Positions 33,199 to 42,460 of a DNA stretch of 64,000 nt are shown one piece after another. The position numbers and the translations under genes are program-made. This DNA is from Haloferax marisrubri (GTDB lineage Archaea > Halobacteriota > Halobacteria > Halobacteriales > Haloferacaceae), in assembly GCF_001469875.2 (NCBI RefSeq), contig NZ_LOPW02000022.1, forward strand, positions 259,829 through 323,828. The letters are read 5' to 3'. A model generated the notes under the pieces. The model worked only from the letters and a program-made list of their open reading frames with translations, made no database searches and was not told the origin of the DNA. Numbering within the stretch: position 1 is the stretch's first letter; each line of letters starts with the position of its first letter.

Positions 33199-33561
33199 TT
33201 ACTCGACGTCGATTGCGGCGGAGTCCTCGGCGCGGTCGAACGTGACCTGCAGGACGCCGTTGTTGAAGGTGGCCGATGCGGAGTGCTCGTCGACGCGGGC
33301 CGGGAGGCGGATGCGTTCGTCGTACTCGCGGCGGTCACCGGCGGCGCTGATAGTCAGCGTCTCACCGTCGCACTTGAGGTCGATGGCGTCTTTGTCGACG
33401 CCCGGGAGGTCCGCGACGAGTCGGAGTGTAGAGCCCTCATCGTACACGTCGATGTGGGTCTCGGAGGCGAATCCGGCGTCGCCTCCGGTCATGTCGTTCA
33501 TCATCCGTTCGATTTCGTCGAAGATGTTGTCGAACGGGTCGTCGCGGTCGTCTCTGACCAT
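33199..33561 (-). CDS. Hsp20/alpha-crystallin small heat-shock protein
   Basis: The start at 33561 gives 120 residues. A short acidic N-terminus precedes the alpha-crystallin domain (about 33-118), with VYDEGSTLRLVADLPGVDKD, LTISAAGDRREYDERIRLP and the A-x-x-x-NGVL motif (ATFNNGVLQV). It should form oligomers holding unfolded proteins. The C-terminal I-x-I motif usual in the family is at most degenerate (AAIDVE). Confidence 0.92.
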   Translation of the reverse strand: MVRDDRDDPFDNIFDEIERMMNDMTGGDAGFASETHIDVYDEGSTLRLVADLPGVDKDAIDLKCDGETLTISAAGDRREYDERIRLPARVDEHSASATFNNGVLQVTFDRAEDSAAIDVE

Positions 33562-33775
33562 GGGGGCCGCTATGAAATCGGAGGATAAAACGTTTCTGCC
33601 TGTGACAGTCACGTGGCAGCGAATCGCCAGTATTCGACCGCGAGCGACCGTCTCCGGCCTGACAGCTCGACCCCGGGCGGGCGTGTCAATCTCCGCCCGT
33701 GTCTGAGCGGTTGTGTTTGTTTCTGTAGCGATAGTGATTGCGAATGAAAGGTAACGTTCGATTCAGTCGGATTTA

Positions 33776-33790
33776 CCGAAACAGATATAG
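33776..33790 (+). promoter_or_regulatory. Promoter of the type I GAPDH gene
   Basis: CCGAAACAGATATAG is a BRE/TATA candidate about 40 bases before the ATG at 33830, implying a short leader of roughly 15-20 bases. No binding-site repeat is obvious in the leader. Confidence 0.45.
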
Positions 33791-33829
33791 CCTTGCGCCC
33801 GGCATATCAATACGGATACTACTCGAACA

Positions 33830-34881
33830 TGAGTGAAAAATCCTACCTCAGCGCGGGCGAGAACGTGGATGAATCGGACGTGGTGCGGGTGGCACTCAAC
33901 GGCTTCGGCCGCATCGGCCGGAACATCTTCCGTGCCGTCCTCGACAACCCGAAGGTCGAACTGGTCGCCATCAACGACGTCATGGACTTCGACGACATGG
34001 CGTACCTCGCGAAGTACGACTCCGTCATGGGCCGACTCGACGGCGTCGTTCGAGACGGCGACTCGCTGTCCATCGGCGACACCTCGGTGGGCCTCTACAA
34101 CGTCCAGTCCCCCGCGGAGCTTCCGTGGGGCGAACTCGACGTGGACGTGGCACTCGAATGTACGGGCATCTTCCGCACGAAGGAAGACGCCTCCGCACAC
34201 CTCGAAGCGGGCGCGGACAAGGTCGTCATCTCCGCGCCGCCGAAGGGCGACGAGCCGGTCAAGCAGATCGTCTACGGCGTCAACCACGACGAGTACGACG
34301 GCGAGGACATCGTCTCGAACGCCTCCTGTACGACCAACTCCGTCACGCCGGTCGCGAAGGTGCTCGACGAGGAGTTCGGCATCGAGAACGGTCTCCTGAC
34401 GACCGTCCACGCCTACACGGGCAGCCAGAACCTCATCGACAGCCCCCACGCGAAGCAGCGCCGCGGGCGCGCCGCCGCCGAGAACATCGTCCCGACGACG
34501 ACCGGCGCGGCGCAGGCGGCCACCGAGATTCTGCCCCAGCTCGACGGCAAGCTCGACGGCATGGCGATTCGCGTCCCCGTGCCGAACGGCTCGCTCACCG
34601 AGCTCGTCGTCCGCCTCGAGGACAAGCCCTCCGTCGAGGAGATCAACGACGCCTTCCGCGCCGCGGCCGACTCCGGCCCCCTCGCGGGCGTCCTCGGTTA
34701 CACCGACGACGAGGTCACCTCGCGTGACATCCTCGGCCTGCCGTTCTCCAGCACCGTCGACCTCAACACGACGAACCAGGTCAACGACGGCGGCCTCTAC
34801 AAGATTCTGACGTGGTACGACAACGAGTTCGGCTTCTCCAACCGGATGCTCGACGTCGCCCACTTCGTCACTCACCAGTAG
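33830..34881 (+). CDS. gapI: Glyceraldehyde-3-phosphate dehydrogenase, type I (bacterial-like)
   Basis: This 350-residue enzyme oxidises glyceraldehyde 3-phosphate to 1,3-bisphosphoglycerate. The N-terminal Rossmann motif is NGFGRIGRN at 24-32, the catalytic cysteine is C167 (SCTTN), and WYDNEFG closes the active site near 329. This is the bacterial-type enzyme, used for glycolysis in Haloferax volcanii as I recall, whereas the archaeal type II enzyme encoded at 37142-38209 serves gluconeogenesis. Pgk follows after 75 bases on the same strand, so the two consecutive enzymes are probably co-transcribed. A bacterial origin by ancient transfer is generally assumed. Confidence 0.95.
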
Positions 34882-34956
34882 ACGCCTCCACGAATCGCCC
34901 GCGGTTTCAGCGCGAGCTACCCACCACTAAGTAATCCCTCCACGTTCTTCCACCCG

Positions 34957-36162
34957 ATGTTCAAGACCCTCGACGACCTCGACCCGGAGCAACGCGTACT
35001 CGTCCGACTCGACCTCAACTCGCCGGTCGAAGACGGCGACGTCCAAGACAACCGACGGTTCGACCGCCACGCGGAGACCGTCCGCGAACTCGCCGAGGCC
35101 GGCCATCGCGTCGTCCTCATGGCCCATCAGGGTCGCCCCGGCGGCGACGACTTCGTCTCGCTCGAACAGCACGCCGACATCCTCGCGAGCCACATCGACC
35201 GCGACGTCGGATTCGTCGCTGACACCTACGGCGACGACGCCATCGCCGCCATCGACGCGCTCGACGCGGGCGAGGTGCTCCTCCTCGAAAACACGCGGAT
35301 GTGCGACGAGGAACTCCCCGAGGAGGACCCCGAGGTCAAGGCCGACACCGAGTTCGTCCAGTCGCTCGCCGAGCACGTCGACGCCTACGTCAACGACGCC
35401 TACTCGGCGGCCCACCGCTCGCACGCCTCTTTGGTCGGCTTCCCGCTCGTGTTACCCGCCTACGCGGGTCGCGTGATGCAGACGGAGTACGAGGCCAACT
35501 CCGCTATCGCCACCCGCGAGTTCGACGGGCAGGTGACGATGGTCGTCGGCGGGACGAAGGCCACCGACGTCATCGACGTGATGAACAACCTCGGTGAGAA
35601 GGTCGACCAGTTCCTGCTCGGCGGCATCGCCGGCGAGTTGTTCCTCCGCGCGGCCGGCAACGACGTCGGCTTCGACCTCGAGGGCATGGACTTCTTCGAC
35701 GACCAGTGGGAGGAAAACCGCGAGACCATCGAGTCGCTCCTCGACGAGCGCGGCGACCAGATTAAGCTCGCCGTCGACCTCGCCTACGAGGACGAGACCG
35801 ACGACCGCGGCGAAATCGCGGTCGCCAACATCACGGAGAAGGACCGCGCGTACCTCGACGTGGGCTCGATGACGGTCGACGAGTACGACCCCATCATCCG
35901 CGACTCCGAGGCCGTCTTCGTGAAGGGCGCGCTCGGCCTGTTCGAAGACGAGCGCTTCGCGGTCGGCACGACCGGCGTCCTCCGCGCCATCGCCGAGACC
36001 GACTGCTTCTCCGTCGTCGGCGGCGGCGACACCTCCCGCGCCATCGAGATGTACGGCATGGACGAAGACGACTTCGGCCACGTCTCCATCGCCGGCGGCG
36101 CGTACATCCGCGCGCTGACCGGCGCGCCGCTGGCCGGCGTCGAGGCGCTGCAGCAGGACTGA
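34957..36162 (+). CDS. pgk: Phosphoglycerate kinase
   Basis: This 401-residue enzyme transfers phosphate from 1,3-bisphosphoglycerate to ADP. Matches across the whole length include RLDLNSPVEDGDVQDNRR near the N-terminus, MAHQGRPGG, the LLLENTRMCDEE block, VNDAYSAAHRSHAS and the C-terminal VVGGGDTSRAI nucleotide-binding loop. It lies just behind the type I GAPDH gene, which makes its substrate. Confidence 0.96.
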   Translation: MFKTLDDLDPEQRVLVRLDLNSPVEDGDVQDNRRFDRHAETVRELAEAGHRVVLMAHQGRPGGDDFVSLEQHADILASHIDRDVGFVADTYGDDAIAAIDALDAGEVLLLENTRMCDEELPEEDPEVKADTEFVQSLAEHVDAYVNDAYSAAHRSHASLVGFPLVLPAYAGRVMQTEYEANSAIATREFDGQVTMVVGGTKATDVIDVMNNLGEKVDQFLLGGIAGELFLRAAGNDVGFDLEGMDFFDDQWEENRETIESLLDERGDQIKLAVDLAYEDETDDRGEIAVANITEKDRAYLDVGSMTVDEYDPIIRDSEAVFVKGALGLFEDERFAVGTTGVLRAIAETDCFSVVGGGDTSRAIEMYGMDEDDFGHVSIAGGAYIRALTGAPLAGVEALQQD

Positions 36163-36170
36163 AGCCGCGC

Positions 36171-36470
36171 TCAGGAATCCGCGTTCTTTTCTGCGACGAT
36201 ACCGGCGGCACCCTCGACGAGGAAGACCACGCCGGCTGCGAAGACGACGAGCGTCAAGACCGCGGTGAGAGCCCCGCCTGACGGGAACGAACCAGCGGCG
36301 CGGACCGCGAGTGTGTGGGATGCGCTGTACGACGCACCCCCGACGAGCACCGCGCCACCGAAGACAGTTTGTCGGTCACTAGTTTCGAGGACGAGAACAG
36401 CCGATTCAGCCGCATCTGTCGGCTCGTCGTCGCGGGTGTCGTCACCGTCGCGGTTTGGGTCGCCGCTCAT
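36171..36470 (-). CDS. Small membrane protein of unknown function
   Basis: This 99-residue protein has a polar N-terminal 30 residues and two hydrophobic segments at about 36-58 and 66-90 (ALTAVLTLVVFAAGVVFLVEG). No family is recognised. Its stop lies nine bases from the pgk stop (convergent). Confidence 0.6.
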   Translation of the reverse strand: MSGDPNRDGDDTRDDEPTDAAESAVLVLETSDRQTVFGGAVLVGGASYSASHTLAVRAAGSFPSGGALTAVLTLVVFAAGVVFLVEGAAGIVAEKNADS

Positions 36471-36576
36471 ACCCCGGCCTCCGAGTCGATGGCGAAGTGA
36501 GACATACCGGCGACACCGAGCGCTTGAATAAAAGTGTCACCCAACGTTGATAGCCGACGCCGCCGAACCGACGCGC

Positions 36577-37065
36577 ATGAAACTCGGTGTCGTCTCCGAC
36601 ACGCACGACAACCTCGACTACGTCGAAGCCGCGGTCTCGCACTTCGAATCAGAGGGCGTTGACGCGGTCGTCCACTGCGGCGACATCGTCGCGCCCTTCT
36701 CGGCCGCGCCGTTCGACGCGGCGTTCGACTTCCACGCCGTCCGCGGCAACAACGACGGCGAGTGGGCGCTCCGCGAGGCGGTGGAATCGTTCGGCACCTA
36801 CCACGACGACTTCGCACATCTGACCCTCGACGGCCAAGAGATAGCGGTCTACCACGGCACCGAGGCCGGACTGGTGGATGCCCTCGTTGACTCGGGGACG
36901 TACGACTTCGTCCTGCGCGGCCACACCCACGAGCGAGTGGTCGAACACCGCGGAAAGACGACGCACATCAACCCCGGCGGCCTGCCGATTCCCGGCGCTG
37001 ACGACGAGTTCCACGTCGCGGTCGTGGACCTGGACACCGGAAACGTGGCGTCGCGGTCGCTCTGA
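36577..37065 (+). CDS. YfcE/MJ0936-type metallophosphoesterase
   Basis: This 162-residue protein carries the calcineurin-like metal motifs in order: SDTHDN at 7-12, CGDIV near 34-38, GNND near 58-61, HGTE near 93, GHTH near 114-117 and the final HINPGG near 125. Members hydrolyse phosphodiesters such as cyclic nucleotides with Mn or Ni. The physiological substrate is unknown. The start at 36577 puts MKLGVVSDTH at the N-terminus. Confidence 0.9.
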   Translation: MKLGVVSDTHDNLDYVEAAVSHFESEGVDAVVHCGDIVAPFSAAPFDAAFDFHAVRGNNDGEWALREAVESFGTYHDDFAHLTLDGQEIAVYHGTEAGLVDALVDSGTYDFVLRGHTHERVVEHRGKTTHINPGGLPIPGADDEFHVAVVDLDTGNVASRSL

Positions 37066-37141
37066 GAGCGGAACCGAGTGGGGTGAAAAGCCGCGGCCGC
37101 ACCGAACCGAACTGCACCGAACTGAGCAGGCGATTCGTCGA

Positions 37142-38209
37142 TTAGTCGTCGGCGAACTCCGCGCGCGCCTGCTCAGCGAATCCAGACGGGCTACCGGAGA
37201 TACCGATGCCGAGCGTCTGGTCCGTGAGTTCCATGCTCGTCTGCTGGTCTTCGACGTCGAACATCGCGCGGATGGCGTCGACGTTCTCGGGAATCACGTC
37301 GGACTGCTGGTGGATGGCCTGGAACAGGTAGAGGTCCCGGCCGTTGACGCCGATGGACTCGCCCCACACGCAGTTCTCCCACATGTCGCCGCGCGGGCGG
37401 CCCGCGTCGAGCGCGAAGTCCATGAGCTTACCCGCGCCGTCGATGCCCATCCCCTCCGGGATGACGTAGACGCGGTTCTCGCCTTCGAGCAGTTGCCGGA
37501 CGTGCGCGCCGGTCACGTCGTCTTCGAGCGTGACGTTGAGCGCGTGGACGTGCATCAGCGTCGCCGGGACCTTCAGTCCGAGCGTGTCGATTTCGAGGTC
37601 GGGGAAGATGGTCTTCACGTCGGGGCCGTGGTGAGAAGGAATCTTGATCGGGTTCGGCAGGATGTCGTTTATCGGTCCACGGGAGTTCTGACCGGGGTCG
37701 CCGCCGCGGCGGACGAGCGTCGCCCGGACCTTCTCGACGCCGTACTCGGCTTCGAGCGGCGCGATGATGCGCGAGAGGCCGGTCGTGTTACAGGAGACGA
37801 CGCGGACGTAGTCGGCGTCGCGGGCGGCGTCGAAGTTGGCCCGCGCGTTGAAGCTCACGTCGGCCACGTCGGCGTCCTCGCCGCCTTGGAAGATAGCGGG
37901 CGTGTGGTGCGTCTCGTACAGTTCGCGGTTCTCCGCGCCGATACCCGACGGCGTGCAGTCGACGATGACGTCCGCCTTGGCAACCAGTTCGTCCACCTCG
38001 CCGGCGAGGTCGACGCCGGCCTCGGAGAACAGCGGTGAACGTTCGGGAATCGCGGCGTACATCGGGTAGCCGCGTTCGCCCGCGGTGTGCGCTTCGAAGT
38101 TGGGCTGGGTCTTGGCCACGCCGATGAGTTCCATGTCGGACTGCGCATCGACCGCGTCGGCGACGCGCTTTCCGATTGTGCCGTAGCCGTTGACACCCAC
38201 TCGTATCAT
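37142..38209 (-). CDS. gapII: Glyceraldehyde-3-phosphate dehydrogenase, type II (archaeal)
   Basis: This 355-residue archaeal-type phosphorylating GAPDH has the Rossmann motif [10 protein letters not shown] at 7-16, the catalytic C140 (SCNTTGLSR), and the family blocks [16 protein letters not shown] and [10 protein letters not shown]. Type II enzymes in haloarchaea are reported to act mainly in gluconeogenesis, complementing the glycolytic type I enzyme encoded 4 kb away. Having both in one neighbourhood allows opposite control. The promoter region contains a CGAAATAACTA box and an upstream palindrome (38259-38273). Confidence 0.95.
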   Translation of the reverse strand: MIRVGVNGYGTIGKRVADAVDAQSDMELIGVAKTQPNFEAHTAGERGYPMYAAIPERSPLFSEAGVDLAGEVDELVAKADVIVDCTPSGIGAENRELYETHHTPAIFQGGEDADVADVSFNARANFDAARDADYVRVVSCNTTGLSRIIAPLEAEYGVEKVRATLVRRGGDPGQNSRGPINDILPNPIKIPSHHGPDVKTIFPDLEIDTLGLKVPATLMHVHALNVTLEDDVTGAHVRQLLEGENRVYVIPEGMGIDGAGKLMDFALDAGRPRGDMWENCVWGESIGVNGRDLYLFQAIHQQSDVIPENVDAIRAMFDVEDQQTSMELTDQTLGIGISGSPSGFAEQARAEFADD

Positions 38210-38231
38210 GAGAGACAAACGACCGGGCCCG

Positions 38232-38273
38232 ACCATAGTTATTTCGATGGTTAATACTGAGAAATTAACTCTC
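38232..38273 (-). promoter_or_regulatory. Promoter and candidate operator of gapII
   Basis: On the minus strand CGAAATAACTATGG (BRE/TATA) ends about 22 bases before the ATG at 38209, fitting a leaderless transcript. Just upstream GAGAAATTAACTCTC (38259-38273, plus strand) is a 15-base imperfect palindrome with perfect GAGA/TCTC arms, and TTAATACTGAGAAATTAA (38251-38268) overlaps it. An activator or repressor responding to carbon source could bind here. Confidence 0.5.
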
Positions 38274-38398
38274 AAGCGAGTGAGTCGCTCGATTACCTCC
38301 GAGGCGAGTGAACCACCCGATTCGGGACGACGGGGCGGAAACCGAGCGTGGAGAGCCGGATGGGAACGCCTAACAGCGCCGGCGGCGCAGGTGTCCAC

Positions 38399-39358
38399 AT
38401 GACCGAAGCCGACGCCGACCTCCGCGCCGCCAGCGAGACGGCGGTCCGACAGTGTCTCGACCTCCAGCCCGACGAGTCGCTCGTCGTCGTCACCGACGAC
38501 AAGCGCGAGCGCATCGGCGAGGCGCTCTACGAGGTCGCCAGCGAGGTGACCGACGACGCGACTATCGTCCGCTACCCGCCGGGGAACCAACACGGCGAGG
38601 AGCCGCCCGCGCCGGTCGCCGCCGCCATGCAGGCCTGCGACGCCTTCCTCGCGCCGACGACGAAGAGCCTGAGCCACACCCGCGCCCGCGGCGACGCCTG
38701 CGACGCCGGCGCCCGCGGCGCGACGCTGCCGGGCATCACCGAGGAGGTGTTCGTCACCGGCCTCGACGCCGACTACGACGCCATCTACGACCACAGCGCG
38801 GCGATGCTCGACGCCGTCGGCGACGCCGACGAACTCCGCGTCACGACCGAGAAGGGCACGGACATCACGTTCGTCCGCGGCGACCGGGAGTGGCTCGCCG
38901 ACACCGGCGCAATCGCGGAGGCCGGCTCGTTTTCGAACCTCCCCGCGGGCGAAATCTTCCTCAGCCCCGCGTCCGCGACGGGCACCTACGTCGTCGACGG
39001 GACGATGATGCCCCACGGCCTCCTCGACGAGGGACAGGAACTCCGCTTCGAGGTCGAAGACGGCTACGTCACCGAGATTTCGGACGACGACATCCGCGAG
39101 CAGGTCGAGGCCGCCGCGGAGGAAGTCGGGCGAGACGCCTACAACCTCGCCGAAATCGGCATCGGCACCAACGTCGGCGTGACCGACCTCGTCGGCTCCG
39201 TCCTGCTCGACGAGAAGGCCGCCGGCACGGTCCACATCGCCATCGGCGACGACGCCGGCATCGGCGGCGACACCGACGCGCCGCTCCACCTCGACGGCAT
39301 CATCCGCGAGCCGACGGTGTACGCCGACGGCGAGGAAGTCGACCTGCCGCAGCCCTGA
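38399..39358 (+). CDS. M29-like aminopeptidase family protein
   Basis: This 319-residue protein resembles the leucyl aminopeptidase (thermophilic, M29) family. It begins with an N-terminal domain ([19 protein letters not shown]). The C-terminal part has [40 protein letters not shown] and [14 protein letters not shown], which supply the acidic and histidine metal ligands. It is shorter than canonical M29 enzymes (about 370-410). It may cleave small peptides. The exact specificity is unknown. Confidence 0.82.
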   Translation: MTEADADLRAASETAVRQCLDLQPDESLVVVTDDKRERIGEALYEVASEVTDDATIVRYPPGNQHGEEPPAPVAAAMQACDAFLAPTTKSLSHTRARGDACDAGARGATLPGITEEVFVTGLDADYDAIYDHSAAMLDAVGDADELRVTTEKGTDITFVRGDREWLADTGAIAEAGSFSNLPAGEIFLSPASATGTYVVDGTMMPHGLLDEGQELRFEVEDGYVTEISDDDIREQVEAAAEEVGRDAYNLAEIGIGTNVGVTDLVGSVLLDEKAAGTVHIAIGDDAGIGGDTDAPLHLDGIIREPTVYADGEEVDLPQP

Positions 39359-39488
39359 GCAACCCTGAGCGGGCGTACACCGCGCCCGCGGTGGGTCGGT
39401 CCGTTCGCCGAACGAGCGTCCTGCCACCGACTCCCACGCCGAAACGGAGAAAGGCGGCTTTTTACGGCCTGATGGGCTAGCGACCCGT

Positions 39489-40145
39489 ATGAGCCTACCC
39501 GACGCCGGCGAGCGCGTCCCCCTCTCCTGTCCGACGTGTTCGCCCGACGAACCCACCGTTCACGAGGTGCTGAAGCCCGGCGGTCACTCGACCGTCCGGT
39601 GTACCGAATGCAGCCACGTCCACAAGGAGAAAGTCGAGATTCCAGACGAAACCGAGATGAACGTCGTCGTCTCGCAGGACGGCGACTCCGTCTCGACCGA
39701 AGTGCCCGTGCCGGTCGGCACGACCATCGAGGTCGGCGACGAGTTCATCGTCGACACGCCCGAGGCGATTCAGCTCGTGCGCATCACGGGCATCGAAGTC
39801 GGCCCCGAACAGCGCGCCGACGAGGCCGAAGTCGCGGACGTGAAGACCGTCTGGACCCGCGTCGTCGACAACGTCGCGGTCAACGTCACCATCCACCCGA
39901 AGGACGGCAAGCGCGAGGACACCCGCAGCGTCACCGTCAACGTCCCCGGCGACTACGAGTTCGTCGTCGGCGAGACCGAGGCGTTCGGCGACGAGGAGGT
40001 CGAAATCGAAGGCCTCGTCGTCCGCTCGGACGCCCCCGAGTACCGCCACGGCAAACTCGACCACCCCGGCGACATGGTGTACGCGAAGGACGCAAAGCGC
40101 GTCTACGCCCGCGACCAGACCTCGACCGCGTGGTCGGCCTGGTAA
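39489..40145 (+). CDS. HVO_0476-like zinc finger protein
   Basis: This 218-residue protein has an N-terminal zinc ribbon with CPTC (14-17) and CTEC (38-41), followed by a conserved beta-rich domain ([54 protein letters not shown]). This is the family named after Haloferax volcanii HVO_0476. The basic role is unknown; the ribbon and OB-like C-terminal part suggest nucleic-acid binding. Confidence 0.85.
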   Translation: MSLPDAGERVPLSCPTCSPDEPTVHEVLKPGGHSTVRCTECSHVHKEKVEIPDETEMNVVVSQDGDSVSTEVPVPVGTTIEVGDEFIVDTPEAIQLVRITGIEVGPEQRADEAEVADVKTVWTRVVDNVAVNVTIHPKDGKREDTRSVTVNVPGDYEFVVGETEAFGDEEVEIEGLVVRSDAPEYRHGKLDHPGDMVYAKDAKRVYARDQTSTAWSAW

Positions 40146-40242
40146 GGGCGAATCCGACGCCGAAGCACTCCGCCCCGCCGACGCCGAACGGCACCGCCCG
40201 CCCAACGCACGACCTTTTGATTCCCGGCCCGTCGGTTCGACC

Positions 40243-41181
40243 ATGCCTACCCGCGACCGGTCGCAGTCGTCGGTCGAATCGCTCGCGCTCCTGTGGGCCG
40301 CCCGCGAGAGCGGCGTCATCGACGCGCTCACGACGAGCGCCGGCACCGCCGAAGCCGTGGCCGAGACCGCCGATATCGAGCCCCGTGCGGCCCGCATCAC
40401 CGTCGGGGCGCTGGCCGCGATGGGCTTCATCAAGCGCGTCGGCGACGAGTACGAGATAACCAACCGCGCGCTCGGCTTCCTCGCCAAGCGCGACGTGCGC
40501 TCCATCGGTCGCCTCCCGCACGCGCTCGACCGCTTTTCGCTCTACGCCGACCTCCCGGAGACGATGGCGTCCGGCGAGTCGCCTGCGTTCCCGGACGACT
40601 GGCTTCGGAACCGGCTCGGCGCGCACGACGCCACCGAAGAATCGGTCGTCCGGGCCTGCGTGACCGCCGCGGTCCGCGAGGCACCCGACGCGACGCGCGT
40701 CCTCGACCTCGGCGGCGCGTCGGGCGTCTTCGCCCGCGAGTTCCGCGCCCGCGGTTGCGACGTGACGCTCGTCGACGACGCCGAGACCGTCGAAGTCGTC
40801 CGACCGCTCCTCTCCCGTGCCGGCGTGGACCTCGTCGCGGGCGACCCGACCGACCCACCGGTATCGGGCTTCGGAGTGGTCTTCGTCGGCGACGCCTTCG
40901 CCGGGCGCGACCCGGACGACGCACGGGCGCTCGTCTCGGGCGCGCACGACGCCCTCGAACCCGGCGGGTCGGCGGTGTTCGTCGATAGCCTGCACGGCCG
41001 GTGTTCGACCGACGCGACGGCCGGGCGAGCGGTGGACGCGCTCGCGGCCGGCCGCGGCGACCTCTACGACGAGGAGACGGTTCGCTCGTGGGTCGAATCG
41101 GCCGGATTCGACGGCTGTACGGTCCGAGACGTGCCGGGGACCGACCTGCAGGCGGTCGTCGGCGAGCGTGCGGTTGATTAG
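40243..41181 (+). CDS. SAM-dependent methyltransferase with N-terminal winged helix
   Basis: This 312-residue protein has an N-terminal dimerisation/winged-helix part (SLALLWAARESGVIDALTTS, about 10-80), as in O-methyltransferases of the acetylserotonin type. The SAM-binding motif I is VLDLGGASGVFAREF near 152-166, and a C-terminal segment ends VPGTDLQAVVG. The acceptor is unknown. It precedes the isoaspartyl methyltransferase-like gene by 21 bases, so they may share a transcript. Confidence 0.85.
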   Translation: MPTRDRSQSSVESLALLWAARESGVIDALTTSAGTAEAVAETADIEPRAARITVGALAAMGFIKRVGDEYEITNRALGFLAKRDVRSIGRLPHALDRFSLYADLPETMASGESPAFPDDWLRNRLGAHDATEESVVRACVTAAVREAPDATRVLDLGGASGVFAREFRARGCDVTLVDDAETVEVVRPLLSRAGVDLVAGDPTDPPVSGFGVVFVGDAFAGRDPDDARALVSGAHDALEPGGSAVFVDSLHGRCSTDATAGRAVDALAAGRGDLYDEETVRSWVESAGFDGCTVRDVPGTDLQAVVGERAVD

Positions 41182-41202
41182 TGCCCACCTCCGAGTTCGA
41201 CT

Positions 41203-41937
41203 ATGGACAACTCGGTGCTGCGCGACGACATGGTCGACGGCTTGGAGCACTCGCTGGAGTCGCTCCCGGAGGCCGTCTCCATCGCCATGCGCAGCGTCCC
41301 GCGACACGAGTTCGTCACCGACTCGCCGTACCAGAACCGCCCGACGGAGCACCGCGACACGAACACGACCATCCTCGCGCCGACGACGGTCGCGCGCCTG
41401 CTCTCCGCGCTCGACCCGCAACCGGACGACGAGGTGCTCGTCGTCGGCGCGGGCGTCGGCTACACCGCCGCGGTCCTCGCCGAAATCGTCGGTGACGCCC
41501 GCGTCCACGCGGTCGACATCACGCGCTCGCTCGTCTACGAGGCGCGCGAGAACCTCCAGCGCGCCGGCTACGGCGGCGTCCTCGTGGACTGCCGCGACGG
41601 CGCGGAGGGGCTGGCCGACTACGCGCCTTTCGACCGCATCCTCGTCGAGGCCTCGGCGGTTCGCCCGCCCGCGCGACTCCTCACGCAACTCGCCGACGGC
41701 GGCCGACTCGTCATGCCGAAAGGGGTCGGCGAGCAGACGCTCGTCGCCATCGAGGACGGCGAGGTGGCCGAGTCGTTCGGCCCGCTGTCGTTCAAACCGC
41801 TGCTCGTGGACGGCGAACAGACGGGGAGCATCGTCAGAAACCGGACGCGCCGCGAGGACCCCGAGTACGAGGGACGGAGCTGGCACGCCGGCCACGGCTG
41901 GGAACAAGACTGGATAGACTGGGGCGGTCGCGGGTAG
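41203..41937 (+). CDS. pcm: Protein-L-isoaspartate O-methyltransferase
   Basis: This 244-residue enzyme repairs isoaspartyl residues in aged proteins by methylation. Family features are AMRSVPRHEFV near 28-38, the TTILAPTTVARLLSAL block, SAM motif VVGAGVGYTAAVLAEI near 82-97 and DRILVEASA. The C-terminal end (LVMPKGVGEQTL) fits PCMT. It follows the other methyltransferase closely. Confidence 0.88.
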   Translation: MDNSVLRDDMVDGLEHSLESLPEAVSIAMRSVPRHEFVTDSPYQNRPTEHRDTNTTILAPTTVARLLSALDPQPDDEVLVVGAGVGYTAAVLAEIVGDARVHAVDITRSLVYEARENLQRAGYGGVLVDCRDGAEGLADYAPFDRILVEASAVRPPARLLTQLADGGRLVMPKGVGEQTLVAIEDGEVAESFGPLSFKPLLVDGEQTGSIVRNRTRREDPEYEGRSWHAGHGWEQDWIDWGGRG

Positions 41938-42056
41938 CCGAGTAGGGCCGAGTCCTCGACGTAGCGGCCGGCGTGACAGTCACGTTTCTCCGGGGCCGAG
42001 AACCGCCGGCTCACGATTTAGCCGCCGAGCGCGTAGTTAGCAACGGTGAATCAACC

Positions 42057-42332
42057 ATGGAGAAGAACGTCGGCGGCTACGACCGCATCGCGCGCGCCGT
42101 CCTCGGACCGGTGCTCATCATCGTCGGGGCGGCGGGTCTCGCGGGCTTCCTGACCATCGCGGCGGGGACCCTCGGACTCGTCGTCGCGGTCGCGGCGCTC
42201 CTCGTCGGAGCGGTCCTCGCGACCACGGCGGTCACCCAGAAGTGCCCGCTCAACGAGCTGTTGGGCTTCAACACCTACGAGGGCGCGGCGACGACCGAGA
42301 CCGAATCCGCGGGCAAGCCGCGCGCGCAGTAA
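42057..42332 (+). CDS. DUF2892 membrane protein
   Basis: This 91-residue protein begins with MEKNVGGYDRIARAVLG, the DUF2892 start, and has two transmembrane segments (about 14-32 and 38-58) followed by CPLNELLGFNTY, a conserved cysteine motif. Members are sometimes linked to rhodanese or sulfur-transfer proteins. No such partner is seen here. Confidence 0.87.
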   Translation: MEKNVGGYDRIARAVLGPVLIIVGAAGLAGFLTIAAGTLGLVVAVAALLVGAVLATTAVTQKCPLNELLGFNTYEGAATTETESAGKPRAQ

Positions 42333-42460
42333 GCTTTTCTTCGACCCGATACTCGAACCCGGCCGCGACCGACGAGGGCGGAAATACCGACCTTCCCATT
42401 ATCAGATACGATAGCTAGCGGGGAACAGTTTTTGCATCGCTCCAGAGACCAGCGGTAGCG

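Noticed and set aside
38210-39556. N-terminal extension of the type II GAPDH frame to 804 codons
   Set aside because: The extension is antisense to the aminopeptidase gene. The GAPDH starts at [10 protein letters not shown] (38209), next to its promoter.
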